A stretch of 64,000 nt of DNA. Source: Varroa destructor. Its lineage: Eukaryota; Arthropoda; Arachnida; Mesostigmata; Varroidae. The DNA lies in assembly GCF_002443255.2 (NCBI RefSeq), contig NW_019211458.1, positions 30,248,187-30,312,186 on the forward strand, in the 5' to 3' direction. A program made the translations under genes and the position numbers. Each line of letters begins with the position of its first letter. Positions within the stretch are counted from its first letter, which is position 1. Shown here one piece after another: positions 25,929-39,744 of this stretch. The notes under the pieces are model-generated. The model saw only the letters and a list, made by a program, of their open reading frames with translations, was not told where the DNA came from and searched no databases.

Positions 25929-25989
25929 GCAGGAGCGTCACCACTAATATTATTTCTCAGTGTTTTGAATGTAAGAAGAAAACATGGCA

Positions 25990-25992
<3 letters not shown>

Positions 25993-26034
<42 letters not shown>
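25993..26034. repeat. (AT)n microsatellite
   Basis: A pure AT tract of about 42 bp, only 65 bp from the previous one. Confidence 0.95.
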
Positions 26035-26037
<3 letters not shown>

Positions 26038-28582
26038 GTAATTAGTTGATAATAGTTTTGAAGGAGTATTTTATGATTGCAGTCCGTTAACAACGTGAAC
26101 AGAAGAGCATTGTAAATCGCTTGCGTTTGTATGGTAATAATAGCATATAATTTCGTTATTGATTTATATACCTGTAATACCATACAAGGTAATGTTATAA
26201 ACAGATACAGCCAACAAGCGAAGATCAAAGGGAAAATCAATTAACTTTTTTAATCAATTATACTATCTTCAATATTTACTATTTATTTTCTTAATCGATT
26301 TTTTTAGACGTTCAAGCCCAATGCTACATAGTCAAAAACAGGAATTGCGAGAAATTTGAATGACATGTCGTCATGAATTGGAAGTATTGAGCAGGCGATA
26401 TTGGATCTGAAAATCTGCGAGCTGCTGTGTCTAATAGGCCAATTTTGGTTAAGGAAACCGCATAAAGTACCTGTTGTGTACATTCTTGAGAACGAACACA
26501 ATCAAAGAACGATCTTTTCTTCAATGCTCTAATTTCTGCTTACTGAAAAATGTTCACTGGCAGTGAGTTATCTTGAGCCCATAGGGCCACAAAGAATTTC
26601 ATTGTTGTTACTCGAGCTTTTGAAGATACGATGAAGGCGCAGTATGAACTGGAGCCGAGCTGGGCAATATGTGTGAGCAAAGATCCCCATCAAAACGGTT
26701 TGAATCGTACGTGATATAGTGTAATTTCGAAGTACCCATAATAATTTCGTACTTTGAAATCAAACAGTAAGTGTTTTTCCGAGTTGTGTTTTTTGTACAT
26801 TTGTTTCTTTTGTTATGTCGTCGCGTTTCTGTGTGTACATTTCAGTGTGCCTGCAACAATCTAAATGTTTTTTTTTTGCTAAAACGGATATCGATGAAAC
26901 CAGGCTGAACAAAACTATCATGTTCATATTAATTAAGTTTTATACGGTACGTACCTATTTTCTAATACCCAGTGTGACACAGGGATATGTTAGAGCTTTT
27001 AAAGCTTATCGAGGCAGACAGGAAGTCAGCAAGCCAGTGTGTAAGCGTATGTGGTTTTGTTTTATCAATGGTTTATGATAACGATGTTCATAATAATAAT
27101 ATGATTATTATTATTATTAAATATGTGTTGTGTGCATGTGCCCATTGCTGGGTTTTAGATGATGACAGTATGAATATACTTGTAGATCTTCATGTAACAA
27201 TTGTGAAAGGGAAGAACCTGGTACGGTAAATTAATATATTACACATACAGTGATGAAAATGAGGACGAAATATAGTATAATAAAAATGGTATTATGATAA
27301 CTAACGAAACAACATACATTGAATTTGTGTAATATTTATACCCGTGTAAGAACGATTATCAGGAAAATACGATACTTAGACTGGTAATTATATAAAGTAA
27401 TAAAACCTATCAAGATATGTTTTCCCAGCTTGTGCGCAAATGTGTGTTTGGAAGGGTCCATGTAGATTTTGAGTACGAAGATAAAGCTTCCAATGAAGTC
27501 AGCTACATGCTATTAATTAATTAAACATGAACACAACATGAATAAAATACTGGAAAACTATAAAAATATATAAATAATGGGAGTAATGTAACTATACTAC
27601 TAAAACAATTAGGATAGTGATAATTATGATGAAGTTATAATATGAATAACGATGATACTGGTCATAACCCCATCGTTGCGCTAACCGAAGATCTGAATCC
27701 TAAAAAAAAAATGGAAACAGCGTTTATGTACGCATGATAAAAAGAAAATATGTATATAGATATATATATACACATGTATTTAAACAGGATTTGTGAGCGT
27801 TTACAATGAGTTTTGCATCTACAGAGTAAATTGTATTTAATAAAGCAAACAAATTATACACGTACACACACAAGAATTAATCTTCAGGAAGAAACAGATA
27901 CATTGTAACTTTTGAAATAAAAGAACAGAAAATACTGTGATGCAAAAAAGGTTTTTGTGCTTTTAAGGGCAAAGTTGCAGTACTAAGGAAACCTTGCGAC
28001 GTTGATTTCGAATAAATCCTAGATCGGAAAAATAATTGTGACTAACATCCTAAACCAAATATCATGTTTCCACTTTGGACCCCCAATATATATATATATA
28101 TATATAAAATCAAAGTGGTTATAAATAGCGCACATAATGTTGCTGTCCCGTTGAATCCTAATGGTCACTTACTGAGATGAATCTACTCAATGGTAAAAGA
28201 AGATATTCAGAAGCATACTCTATTCTGCTCACGTGTATATGATTTTCGCAATCAACGGCCAAGAAATTGACTCAGAACGTGCTACTTTTGTGTTGAAAGC
28301 AAAAAACACCTTTTTGTATCGCAATCAAAGGGCTAAAAAGAATAATATATGCGAAATACCTTGAGGCAAAACAAAAACAAGTTAGAGGAAAAACAATGAT
28401 TACTTTCTTTCAGATATACATTTAATGTAAGTGTCGATGTCTAAACACTAAAACTACTCTTCACGAAACAGTGAATGCTAAATGCAATTCAACAGAGTAC
28501 GTGTGTCCGCCACAAAAACCTATACAGATATTGCTAAAGATTTAAAAGCGAAGAGTATCGAAACGTCGAACGGTCTCACTGA

Positions 28583-28584
<2 letters not shown>

Positions 28585-28648
<64 letters not shown>
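28585..28648. repeat. (AT)n microsatellite
   Basis: A pure AT tract of about 64 bp, among the longest in the window. Confidence 0.95.
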
Positions 28649-28650
<2 letters not shown>

Positions 28651-28962
28651 ACGAAAGAACATTAAAAGAAGGAATGAAAACAGCCTGTGCTTTAGTTTGT
28701 CAGCATAAGTTCGTACGACCTTGTACAAACAATAAAGAAGCAAAAAGTCAGAACCCAACCATAAATTTGAATTGATTCAAGAAGTAACTTCTTTAAATTA
28801 ACATAAGTTAAATCAATGTTTTCACACGCTTATTATTGCTATTCCTGCTATGAATGCTAGTAAGGGCATTGTGATGTATATGAAGTTGCGATTCGATTGA
28901 TTGGCTTTCTCGAGCTTGAAATAATCATTGAGCAAATACTAATTTCAGTGGTTTTCTTCCAG

Positions 28963-29048
28963 ATTTTCAAATGAACCCGCAACTTCAAACGGATATACAG
29001 CAAAATCATCAAAGACCCACCCAACACACAAATTCAATCGGCACGTAA
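28963..29048 (+). CDS. Weak candidate finger-less terminal exon
   Basis: A strong acceptor (GTGGTTTTCTTCCAG) is followed in phase 1 by 28 residues to TAA, beginning (D)FQMNPQLQTDIQQNHQ and Gln/Asn-rich. The length is only slightly above chance for an open frame, and no homology was recognised. The acceptor is better than several of those used by real finger units. Confidence 0.2.
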
Positions 29049-29408
29049 TAAAGTTTAGCCAACGAAACCCAAACACTTTTATAAGACAATCAGTATGTAA
29101 ATCATTTTAAGAATAACTTACGCATGGTTTCGTTGATTTCGATATGTTCAACATTTTTTGCTGATTAGCTCCGTTTCGTCTTCATTGTTGCAGCAGTGTT
29201 ATCGTAGTAGTGATACTACTATATTATACATAGATGCAAACAGGTTGTACGCGTCTTTCAAATCACCTAATTCGATTTCAATAACTATCGACTGGAAAAA
29301 GCTCCAGACTTGCTACTACATACACAATGATAAACAGAGATATAAATGCCGTCGACGTTTTCGCATTATTTTTTTTTTGTATTGCTGGATTCGCCAACGC
29401 TTTTGCAG

Positions 29409-29815
29409 TGTCGTTAGGGGCGGCCGCAGAGGCTGCCGCGGCGGCGGCAGCCGTCGTCGCGAAGTGGGGCGCGTCGGCTGCGGGTGCTTGCTCATGGACA
29501 GCCGAGTTGGGCTATTACACAATGGACGAAGCCAACTGTCTCCGGCGACTCACCCCCGGACCAGACCAGCTGTTCGGTTGTGCTCTGTGCGGATATCGGA
29601 CAGCGGGTACCTACAGTCTTCGACGGCATTTTCGTGTCCACACGGGCGAAAAGCCGTACGAGTGTGACGTATGCGGGAAACGCTTTTCACAGCGATATAG
29701 TGTGGCTATACACAAACGAACGCATTCTAGAGAACGGCCTTATGCGTGTACGCGGTGCGGGTATCGAGCCGCTGATAGGGCTACGTTGAAAAGGCATCTT
29801 CAGACGTCGCATTAG
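29409..29815 (+). CDS. ZF4: alternative terminal exon with three C2H2 fingers
   Basis: The acceptor follows a T-rich tract (CAACGCTTTTGCAG). TG completes the split codon, then about 134 codons run to TAG. A GC-rich alanine-rich start (SLGAAAEAAAAAAAVVAKW) precedes three fingers from about residue 58. They are FGCALCGYRTAGTYSLRRHF, YECDVCGKRFSQRYSVAIHK and YACTRCGYRAADRATLKRHL. TGEKP and SRERP linkers join them, so they should bind DNA in tandem. The last finger has H-x4-H and the protein ends at once after it. The coding part is far GC-richer than the flanking intron. Confidence 0.92.
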
Positions 29816-32226
29816 CGGCTATTGTGAGCCACCGCAGAGGGAAGGAGGCAGGGGTCGCTAGTAGCTTAGAAACAAGGGATAAAAGAAGGGGGCGTAAAAT
29901 GGGACATTGATAGCGAGATACGGAGACTGGTAGTAAAAGTATCTAGTGATCTTCTCAACAGCTTGTCTAGACAACAGTTCGGGAACTGTTGTACGCAGAA
30001 CAAAATGGGGAACATATGTAGCTAGCCAAACAACAACATTGAGCTGCGGGGAGTCACATAGACAAGCTGATCATAGCTAGCATGGGTAAAACGTAATAAC
30101 AGCTGATTTACATGTGTTGTATGTACATTATGGTGCAACAGTTGTAATACTATTAGAATGTGACGTCGGCACGCGGTGTATTGTAACAATGTAACATGTG
30201 ACTTTGTTCTTAACGGCTGCAATACGCTATACAAGTTCCAGATGAAATGTACAGCACGGTATTACATTCCTGAGATTGTGGCAATGGGAGCGGGTACCTA
30301 TTACTGTAATGTATCTAATGATGAACCATATTGAATAAGACAAGCAGGATGTTTGGCATCGTTAAAATGTTTTCTTGTGACTAAGTAATCCTGCGTGTGT
30401 GCGTCTGTGTGTCTGTGTCAAACCCGAGAGCGAGGTTAAGCAGCACTCGCACCGCTGACTGTGGGTCTCTCAAATCAAAAATGCGTCTATACGCAATGAC
30501 TCAGTGAAGTGCAATTTCAGGCGAGGCTGTTGTTTACTAATCACTTGCTACTTGCATTAATGAAAATATGTTTTTCCGGAAACGATTTTCCGCTTGCTTA
30601 TCCCCAAGCTCGAAGTTAAACAAACTAAGGTGCACTGCGATAAACCTTCCAGCACAGTGCTTCCACTGCCGGGTAGCCCGCTGGTTTTTCAAGCAAAACA
30701 TACTTGTGAAAACCTATAATTATGAAAAAAAATCAGTTATACGCAGTGTAATGTGGCACAATAATTCGAACAAACCTAAATAGTGTTAAACAGAAACATC
30801 TGCTACCTCTAATCCAACCGCGCCATGTGAGACCCACCGCGAGTTGTTCGCATATTAGCATAGATGAATGTGATAAACGTCGTCGATGGCAAATAAAGCG
30901 CCCTCTGTATACTCGGAAATGATTGCAGCTCTGTACACTTGTGGTCTCAGAGTCTATGTATTACTATTGTTATTAGTACTATTACCTGACTAATCAAAAA
31001 TAGCGTCATATGTAAGTTATTATCATTGTGTGTAACAATATCATGATGGACAAATGGGTCCATTCAATGAGCGTATCGAACGGCTCATTTTTACCAAATC
31101 AAATAGAACCATTCAACCAGGGCCCGTACAGTTCGACTGGTTGATATGATTTCGATACATGAGTGTATAGCGTTATATCCACTACGTACGAAGTGCTTTC
31201 ATGCAAAAGCAATTTCAACTGATGTCGATGGATCTAGGCCACCTGTATTAAGGCACTTCATACGCACCAACGTAAGCGTATGTATGAAAAAATGTATTCA
31301 CTCTTTCGCGTGAACGATCAGTAAGAAGGCATTTACTATAACAACTTTGCTGGCAACCCTAATGCTACTTGTGAATGTAAAATGTCTGTCAGTGTATCAC
31401 ATGACCTGAGGGCGTGTAGCATGTATAGAAGCACGGTGGTGTTATACGTGCACGCAAAGGTAGAGGCTATGAAAAAAGTAAACAGTGGAATTCATATGAA
31501 AAAAAGGCGATAAAGGTTACAAATAAATATGTGATGGTCTGATTTTATTGTGTCAATTAAGAAAAATCAAGGCGTGTCTTCTTTGTTTGGTCGCATTGAG
31601 TGAGCAAGCTCGTCGCAATTACAGGATGAACGATCGGAGGTCGTCCATTCTCATAGCAATGGGGAAAGAGTTGACGTGCACTAAAATTTTTCATGGCGGC
31701 ACCTGTCTTCATCATTGGATCTCCATGTTACATATGCTCACTCTACCCATGAAGCCTTTGTTCTGAGTTCGAGCTAGTAATAAAGATTAGTTTTCATTGT
31801 TTGTGTTCTCTATTGTCCTCCTTTTATTGGCTTTGGTTCCCTGTGCTTTTACGTACAATGTAATAGCGGAGCACAATTTTTAAGTTGTTTTTAAATTTTT
31901 TTGTTTCATTTTTGAGTTTTGGAAATATATCTGGGAATCAGGTATGTGTACTTTTCTGAGAACTATAAATCTGTTGTAATCGAGTTTTCCTTTAAATTGT
32001 TACTTGCCTCTAACTTACCGAAAATGATGTGGAGTTTTTATATCGATTTTCCTTGTTTTATTTGTTTTTTGTTCTTGTTCACCTCGGTTTATCCCTTTTG
32101 TGTGCTGGATCTCCGGACGAAATGAATCGCCTGTTCTGTAATCTTCTTCATCGTTGTCGGCCTGACTGGCGTACCCCACCGGCGGGTTGTGGTTTTTTGT
32201 ATGTTTGAACCCTGTACGCTTTTCAG
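29816..32226. other. Spacer between ZF4 and ZF5
   Basis: AT-rich sequence with no coding exon seen. An AATAAA occurs near 30890. A stretch near 31315 (CGCGTGAACGATC) recurs near 63355 in a loosely similar context and may mark a dispersed repeat. Confidence 0.4.
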
Positions 32227-32666
32227 ACGACGAGATCTTCTCAGTTCCGAGTAACATGGAGATGCGAATTCTTCCCGAACCCGATTCGTCCCTTGAAGAA
32301 ATGGCTCCTTTTGGCTGGGCCCTCCCTGACGGCATGGAGATGAGCGTGGTCGAGGAGGGCAAATACTTCAGCTGTGACTATTGCCCCTACCGGACGCTAG
32401 TTGCATCGATATTCCAGAGGCACATGCGGGTTCATACGGGCGAAAAGCCATTCCAGTGTGACATCTGCGGCAAGAACTTCACAAGGAAAAGCAGCGTTGA
32501 GACACATCGGCGGATTCACACCGGTGAGAAACCGTTCAAGTGCAACTTCTGTCATTATTCATCCGGTGACCGAAGCGCTGTACGCCGTCACCTAATGAGC
32601 TGCAGTGAACTTTCGAAAAAACTGGAACGGAAACACGACCGCGACACGATGAATACTTCGCCATGA
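32227..32666 (+). CDS. ZF5: alternative terminal exon with three zinc fingers
   Basis: The acceptor TGTACGCTTTTCAG is followed by AC, completing a split codon, then about 145 codons to TGA. An acidic lead ([19 protein letters not shown]) precedes three fingers from about residue 50. They are [40 protein letters not shown] and [20 protein letters not shown]. The last ends in Cys (H-x3-C), making it C2HC. Both linkers are the canonical TGEKP, typical of sequence-specific DNA binding. A basic tail ([10 protein letters not shown]) closes the protein. AATAAA lies at 33134. Confidence 0.93.
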
Positions 32667-34016
32667 CTGTTCTCCGAGAGCACAATTCTTAGCTTGTGTA
32701 AAACAAATTTGTATTTTGATTGGGGATAGCTGACGCTTAGTAAAAGTGCGATCCTATAAATCATCTGGTACAGCAAATGGACATAGGAACAGGAACCAAG
32801 TCGCAGTTACCGAACCTACTACTGTTGTCATCATTATTATTAATTTATGTCATACAAGTCTATATGTCACGTTCAACACGACAGCACGCTAAAAAGCACC
32901 ACTATCAAGCGGGCGTGTGGGGCTTTTTGTATCTCTTTTGTTCCCGCTCTATTCAAAACGAATTAGCAAGAACAACAAACAATACTGACATTATTGACAC
33001 TTCAATACTACTGGATAACATTTCATTATATTTTAAGTGCATTATAAGGATTATGGTTGATAATGACGACAACAAATACGACAACGAAAGCGACAACAAT
33101 AACAATAATAGCAGCAGCAATTGCAGCGATAGCAATAAAAATAAATGCAACCAACTGTGAAACGCCGAACAGAAAAAGGAACAATGTGGTGGCTGCTAAG
33201 AGTGCTATATGCTATCTTGATTAGGTCTCCTCTAGGTTTCAATAGGTAGAAAGAGCAAGCTTGAGGATCGAGTGACGATAATATTACGTAGCAACGAAAA
33301 ATAGAAGCTATTGATAACTACTCGACGAGACGTTTTGTTTCACGACCAGATCTTCGATGTCTGTAGTGAGGAAAGTGACAAGAAGTACCCCCCGATGTGT
33401 TCTGTGCTAGTAGAATTGAGGCGAAGGAACCTTTTGTATAGACTGTTGGCATCCTTATTTTTAATCGCGGTGTTTGTTTGGCAACAGCAAAAAATTACAC
33501 AGCATAGCATAGATTCAGGGCAATAGCACCGTTGGACACATTGAGAATGCTATTGCAAAAGATCACGAACGAGCCTGCTGGTGAAAGGGCAAACGAGTTT
33601 TATCTGTACGTAATAATAAGGCGGATATGATAATGCTAATTAGATAAATTGGAACACGATGAGTTGGTGAGTTGAAAGGCGACAGGTGATGAGTTGTGTT
33701 CAGGTATCGAATTGAGAGGCCACAAACTCGTATCGCCAAGCCAGAGATCAATTTGAAGTCATCAGTGGATTGTCTTGCAGTAGGAAAATACCGCAAAAAA
33801 ATACAACACAAATCACAAAAAAATACAACTACGACTGTTAGACACGCATCTCAAGCACGCACCCCTCCTTGCGGGAAGAAGATGCCCTGTATAAAGTTGG
33901 AAATTGAAGTTAATTGAAGAAGGTAATTGAAGGCTTTATCTGTCCCGGTGTCCCCTGTACTAGTCGGGGAACCCTTTGGAGCGTCGGGCCCCGCACGATA
34001 CGATTCAGAACCGGTG

Positions 34017-34018
<2 letters not shown>

Positions 34019-34067
<49 letters not shown>
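34019..34067. repeat. (AT)n microsatellite
   Basis: A pure AT tract of about 49 bp. It is the source of several spurious Tyr-Ile open frames on both strands. Confidence 0.95.
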
Positions 34068-34069
<2 letters not shown>

Positions 34070-37000
34070 GAGGAGGTGCATAAAATGGAGAGGAAAATGG
34101 GCGAACGAAAATGTTTACACTTTTTTTGCCTATACTGAAACAACCCAAACAGATGCGGCCCACTGTTGGGAATATATAGGCGTTAATGAACAAAACAAAA
34201 AGCATTCCTACAATTTAAGTCATGACGAGTGAACCTGCGACATATTATATTTTCATTGTATTTTGTTTGTGCTGAGATTTATCAGCCGGAATTCACTCCA
34301 ATATATTGCACGCGTCCTTTTTCAGTGTGCCGTTATACGTGGTTAACGTGCTTGTCTGGTGGGACACGCTTTTGGTTTAGTACCTTACGAAGCAGCAGGG
34401 GCGCAATACATGCCGAAAAAATTCGCGATATCGTAAACCATGCGTTTACTTTGCTAAGATCGAGATCTTTGGTCCAGATAGGGTCACAAAAGCCAGACTC
34501 ATGCCCCATTGTGTCATTGGCACTTGATGGCTGGCCTCAGTCTCCTTAAAAAATGCTACAATAAGTTTAGGTAGGAAGTTAAGATTACAAAGGTTATGAA
34601 CTTGGGCGGAAAGTATAGTTTCTACGTTGTGAATTTTCAGGTTTGGCAGATTCTGATAAAACAGTGTCCCACCTGGCACCCTATTGCGTCGCTATATGGT
34701 GTATGCAGTGAAACGAATCTCGCTGAATCTCATTTGTCTCTATGTTAACATCATCTGAATAGGTCTTATTATACTGGTTGTAAACAAACATGTAACGGCG
34801 GATTCAAAGCGATAATCTGCTGTTATGACGAAGTTACAAGAACGGCAATATCGATTATCGTCTAAAACTTCGAGGCGGCATTCAATCAATGGGTATTGAC
34901 ATGAAAAACCGAGGTGACAAGTGATGATCGGGAAGAATGGGTGTATTCGTAACATTCGTGACATTTAAACATGCAGACTAAGATGGCCCTGCGCTTATAA
35001 GGCAACCGTGGATATACACGGCCGATTTATGATTTGAGCAAACCCTTTTTTGCTTTTTTCCACATATTTGCTTTCGCCATTTGACTAAGAAATGCGCGCG
35101 GACGCGTACGTCTTCTTTTAGCCAGAACAGATCTCGAAAAATAAATCACTGGCACTAGATACTGATTCGGAATTTTGCTTGCAAAAAATCATGAAAATCT
35201 GTGTCCCGACCCGAGAGGTGATGCGCACAACAATTGGACAATTAATTTGTTTATAGGATTGCACTATTACTTTAGCATAGTAGTCTATTAGGCGCTGTAA
35301 AAAAACGAGCATCTGAGATAATTCGAATTAGCAGCGTGAAGATTACTCAGTAGCCTCAGAGCGCTGGGGAGGTTTTTACTTTTTCATACATCGGCTTGTT
35401 TCCGCAAACCAACTTATACATACTGAGAATTCGTTTATTCGCCTTCGGGCATTGGCACCGAATTTGGCTGAAGAGGTTTTTCCTTCACGCAGCTTCTATT
35501 TGTTAGCTCTTTTTTGACTACGATAAGACGCCTATATGCTAAGAAACCATGGAAGAACCCATTCTGTCACCGGTCTTCTGCAGTTTGCACTCGCCCAACA
35601 TATCGGTCTTCCATAAGCGAAACTTTCACCGACTGCGCTATAGTCGCATAAGCTCGAATGGCCAGGTCGTTCCACACTAAAAAAATTACTATAACGTGTA
35701 TATCGAGGCATGTTTGCCTGGCAGCGTCCTTACTGTTAATACAAGTTTCTGAATCTAAATTAGTTCATTCAAGCTGAGATAGAAGAAAAAGCGAACTAAG
35801 AACTGCCCTTTTAATCCATTCCTTCGCTTCACCGTCCCTCACGGAATGCCCAGTCCAGTCAGAGAGTATCCCTCTCAATGATATTCCTATTACTATTATA
35901 TTATATATAGCAGTTATGATCATAACAACTACACGCATTGATATTCTGACATTATTTTTACTATTTCAGCGGTACGTACACCACTTCCGTCATTACTATC
36001 ATTACAATATAGAGATGTATTATTGCTATGTTATTTTACGGTCGATGACGTTTAGAGACGACGTACCGAACGTGGTAACAAATTAGCGTGCACGCAATTA
36101 CTTCTATCATCATCGATACCTAACGTTAACCGATTGACTAATTAACTATTCTATTTAGATATAGTTCGGGTGCGTGAACACCGAAGCTGTTCTATGACGA
36201 ACACAATTGTTATTATTAACTGCTATAGTATTCCCTGTATAATTATCGTTAGACTATAGCATATACTGAAAGGTCGCTGGCATATGTGGTGGTCCTTTTC
36301 CGCCTAATACGCTCTGTATGGCGACACCGTGTCGATTTGTCCCACCCAGCTGCACTCACCGGCGGTATCACCCCTTTTTAGCACGATCTGTATAAAATTC
36401 ACTCTGTTATTTTAAGGATAGAAATGGTGGCGTTTGCGAACTCCTAGAAAGAAGTGGACTTTCGAGTGAGGGAAGTTTAGAAAATCGAATTTCTCATTTG
36501 AAAATTTATAACCTATTAGAAGTAACGAGCAAAAGAAGTTCTTGACCTTTCTGCCACTTCTATTATTAGCAGGCAGATGGAATAGAAAATCGGCGCGCAT
36601 GCCATGTCACAAGGTTATAAAACGATCAAGCAGAGAATGAGACGCGAGCGAGCGACCGACCGATCGACCACAGTGAGGGTCGATTACAGAGCGCGCACAA
36701 AAGCATGGTTGAGCGTTCACTGTGAAAACTACTGTTCCCTCATAAGATAACCCAGCCGAGGGTGTGGTATTAGATTTTTAATTAGGTTCAGTAAAAAATT
36801 TCTGTCGACTTTTGTTTCACTTACAACGCTACCGTTCAACCTTGGCGTTTTTTAATCAACCTTTCATATCACTATGACTTCGTACGCGTGGCTGCATCAT
36901 TTCCTTTGAGATTTTATACAATCAGATGACTATCGGTACTATTTTTATCATTGTTATTATGTATCGCGTTGAATTCTCAAATACCCTACGAAAGCATCAA

Positions 37001-38239
37001 ATATAATTATTGTCACTTTTTTATAGAAACATATATTGCTAGTTTTATTGTTGTTATTATATGATAATGATTAATTTTGCATAAGTCGGAGTAGCATACA
37101 CAGCATCATAAAGAAGAGACATACATCCGCAACGTGTTGAAGCAGAGCTGCTTCGACCCCACTGTTTCGCCTGTGCAATTTTCTGTGGCACCCAGTCCTA
37201 GCGGTCTCATATTTTTGTTGAGATACATCAACGGCGACCACATCTATACTCTTATTATCTCCTGTTTCTCATAAGATAATAACAAATCATTAGCGACTAG
37301 CACAAACAACCCTATAACAATGTCACAACATACAAACTACAGTAATGTAATGAAGAGCGATATATTTGTACACACACACACACACATGTACAAACACGTT
37401 ATTAATGACAATCATAGCGATAGTAGCAACCAACGACCAGGGCAACGAAGACAAAGCTGGGAAAAAGTATCTTCCGTACCACCAATATGTCACATTGTCG
37501 TTCTGAACGTGCAATTTTATTTGCAATGATAATCCACTGAACTAATATCAGCATAGATATAATAACGTTATTATTATTATCATCATTCTGATTATTATAC
37601 AAAAGATAATGAACGCAAAAACCGTGCGGTGACTTCTCCATATATGATGTGTATGCTTGCTGAAAAATGGATTCTTTTTACAGGTACCGTCAATATATTG
37701 AAGCGAGTGGTCCATAGAGTAGTGTACGAAGTAGAGATAAAGTACTGAACTAATGTGATCAAAGGCAAACGTTCCATCGTGTAATTATGTGATTTATATT
37801 CTCGTGGACCAAGAGCGGCTTATGACGCCGAAGGTGTGACAACACCAGGCGAAAGGTCGGCAACGTACAAAAAAAAACCCGAACACGAAACCTCGAATTA
37901 TATTACTGCTATTATTGTTAGCATCATTGTTACTTCATCTAAACAGACGTATGTTATTCGTATTGGTGCACAACAGCATATTGGAGTAGTCATTTTTCGG
38001 TTAGGGGTATCTTTACTACCTATTCATTTTCTATTGTACTTTATTCTATAAGGCGTTAGGCTTATATATCATCCGGTTATGAAAATAAAGTATCTATTTA
38101 TTTCTCTAATCTGCTGTATTCTTTTGTCTAGAGTAGAACAATACTGGAAAAGCCAATCGTCTGAGAAAAGCTGACGCTGGTGGGTGTGGACAAATAGTCC
38201 AGCATTGAACATCGTACTGATAAACTGCTTTTCTTTCAG

Positions 38240-38331
38240 AAGACAGTGTCGGCAGTCCTGTTGGTCCCGTGTCGGGTCGTCGGAAATCAATATCGAACAG
38301 CCGCATGTCAGATACATCCAGGCTGGCCTGA
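38240..38331 (+). CDS. Candidate finger-less alternative terminal exon
   Basis: An excellent acceptor (CTGCTTTTCTTTCAG) is followed, in the phase shared by all finger units, by about 30 residues to TGA: (E)DSVGSPVGPVSGRRKSIS, then NSRMSDTSRLA. The first residues (E-D) match the acidic openings of ZF5 and ZF10. The Ser/Gly/Arg-rich composition and locally raised GC look more like coding sequence than intron. It has no zinc-binding residues, so it would yield an isoform without fingers. Transcript support is needed to separate it from chance. Confidence 0.35.
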
Positions 38332-38521
38332 CTGGCAGAACATGCATTTGTAATATACCAAGAATGCGATAAAAGTTACTTCGTGTCACTCTGCTGTATT
38401 GAATGAGAGAGCTCGGTAGACTGACTACAAAACACAAACGTTCCAACGTAGAGGCGATCGTAGCTTTCAAAAATCCACATTTCTAGTTCAAACTTCATAT
38501 GTGTATCTAACTTCTCTAACA

Positions 38522-38541
38522 TGTCGTCGTCGTCGTCGTCG
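38522..38541. repeat. (GTC)n trinucleotide repeat
   Basis: Six to seven GTC units lie in the intron just upstream of ZF6. Confidence 0.9.
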
Positions 38542-38659
38542 TGTTACAAACTAGCAGAGAAACAAATCTGCAATTTGTGCTATATTATTATATATTTCAT
38601 TAGAACTGAAGCATATTAACACCCGTTTATATCTCGCCCTGGCCGAATTTTCCTTTTAG

Positions 38660-39525
38660 GAGTCCGGAAAGTATCATCAAGCAAAAGCATGGAGCTCGAC
38701 CTTATCGTTCCTGATGTGGAACCGAACAACAATACGAGCAAGGACACGAAATGCCCCAGCCCTACGAGCTTGGTCACGACGAAGATCGTCGGTAGCAGTA
38801 GTGCCACTGCTCATTGTGCGAACTCCGCCAGCGTAAAAGTTGGCAACATGTTGACAGTCAACTCCTCACCTTCGATGAGTCCCGCGGCTGTTGCGGCTGG
38901 AAGTCAGTGTTCCGTTGTCAACGTGACTAGCCGCGGCCTCGTGCCGTCAATGATGATTCGGCCAGTCGTAACCTTGGCTCCGTCAAGCACCGGTAACGCT
39001 CTCATGCTCCCGCAATTTGTCCCGATTCGCCCAACGTCACATACGAGACAGACAAACTTGCAGTTGCCCACAGTGCAGGTAACACCGTCTGTACAGATGC
39101 AGGCTGTTCCAACGAACTCAAAAACACTAACGCTTTTGCCTAAAACACATGTCGTGCAATCAACGTCGACCAGTGGTTTGCCGCTACCGGTTGTCAACGT
39201 GCAGATCACAGGGTCACAACACCAACAAACTCAGCAGCAGCAGACGGTACAGCATCCACATCAGGCTCAGATGACGTCTTCGGCTCATCAGGGAACCCAT
39301 CCTGCGGTAACTGTCGTGAAACTTCCGCCGGGAACGGACATCGAAGCGCTGACGACGACGGCGGCGGCGAGCTCCGTTAGCCAGAGTAGCGGCAGTGATT
39401 CGAGAGGAAAGGCCGGACAGTTTTGGCAGTACGTCTGCGGGGACTGTCCATATTCAACGAGTGACTACAAACTCTACAAAAGGCACCGGTCCGCAGCGCA
39501 CGATACCAGTAACATGCAGACAAAG
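38660..39525 (+). CDS. ZF6 first exon: Ser/Thr/Gln-rich linker and first finger
   Basis: The acceptor GAATTTTCCTTTTAG is followed by GA, completing a split codon. The frame then runs 288 codons to a donor (ACAAAG then GTAGGC) with phase 0. The tail starts (G)VRKVSSSKSMELDLIVPD. A long Ser/Thr/Pro/Val-rich region with a Gln/His patch (QQQQTVQHPHQAQM) follows, of the kind often found in activation or interaction domains. Near its end is one finger, YVCGDCPYSTSDYKLYKRHR with H-x4-H. The ATG at 38689 is internal. Reading through the donor gives only 35 further codons without fingers, so splicing to 39745 is favoured. Confidence 0.88.
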
Positions 39526-39744
39526 GTAGGCAACCAATGCAACCGCTCGAATAGGCGTCAACAGGTTATGTTTTGGGATACGCGTGTTAGCCTTGACCAG
39601 TCAGCTGGCTTGTCCATCGTTTCTGTATAGATGATGTTACACGTTTTCTAACGAATCTCCATAGCATAGCTTTGTTTGCTCAACAGACTGAGGTTAAGGC
39701 TTCACTTAATGCGCTTATGTCATTTCATCTTTCCAAAATATGAG

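Larger units (their letters stand above)
25285..29408. other. Spacer between ZF3 and ZF4
   Basis: AT-rich sequence with several long dinucleotide tracts and no finger exon seen. A phase-1 acceptor at 26309 opens only 18 residues. The best extra candidate is at 28963-29048, listed separately. Confidence 0.45.
32667..38659. other. Spacer between ZF5 and ZF6
   Basis: About 6 kb with no finger exon. It contains an (AT)n tract at 34019-34067, an (AAC/GAC)-rich patch near 33070-33130, and acceptor-like sites at 35969 and 37683 opening about 27 and 21 residues in phase 1. The better candidate at 38240-38331 is listed separately. Confidence 0.4.

Noticed and set aside
25744..26240. Open frames rich in Tyr-Ile repeats
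   Set aside because: They are translations of (AT)n microsatellites on both strands. The same applies near 23.9, 28.6, 34.0, 42.7 and 63.1 kb.
33051..33166. Asn/Asp-rich frame in the ZF5 3' region
   Set aside because: It comes from an AAC/GAC/AAT-rich simple-sequence patch and has no acceptor in the array phase.
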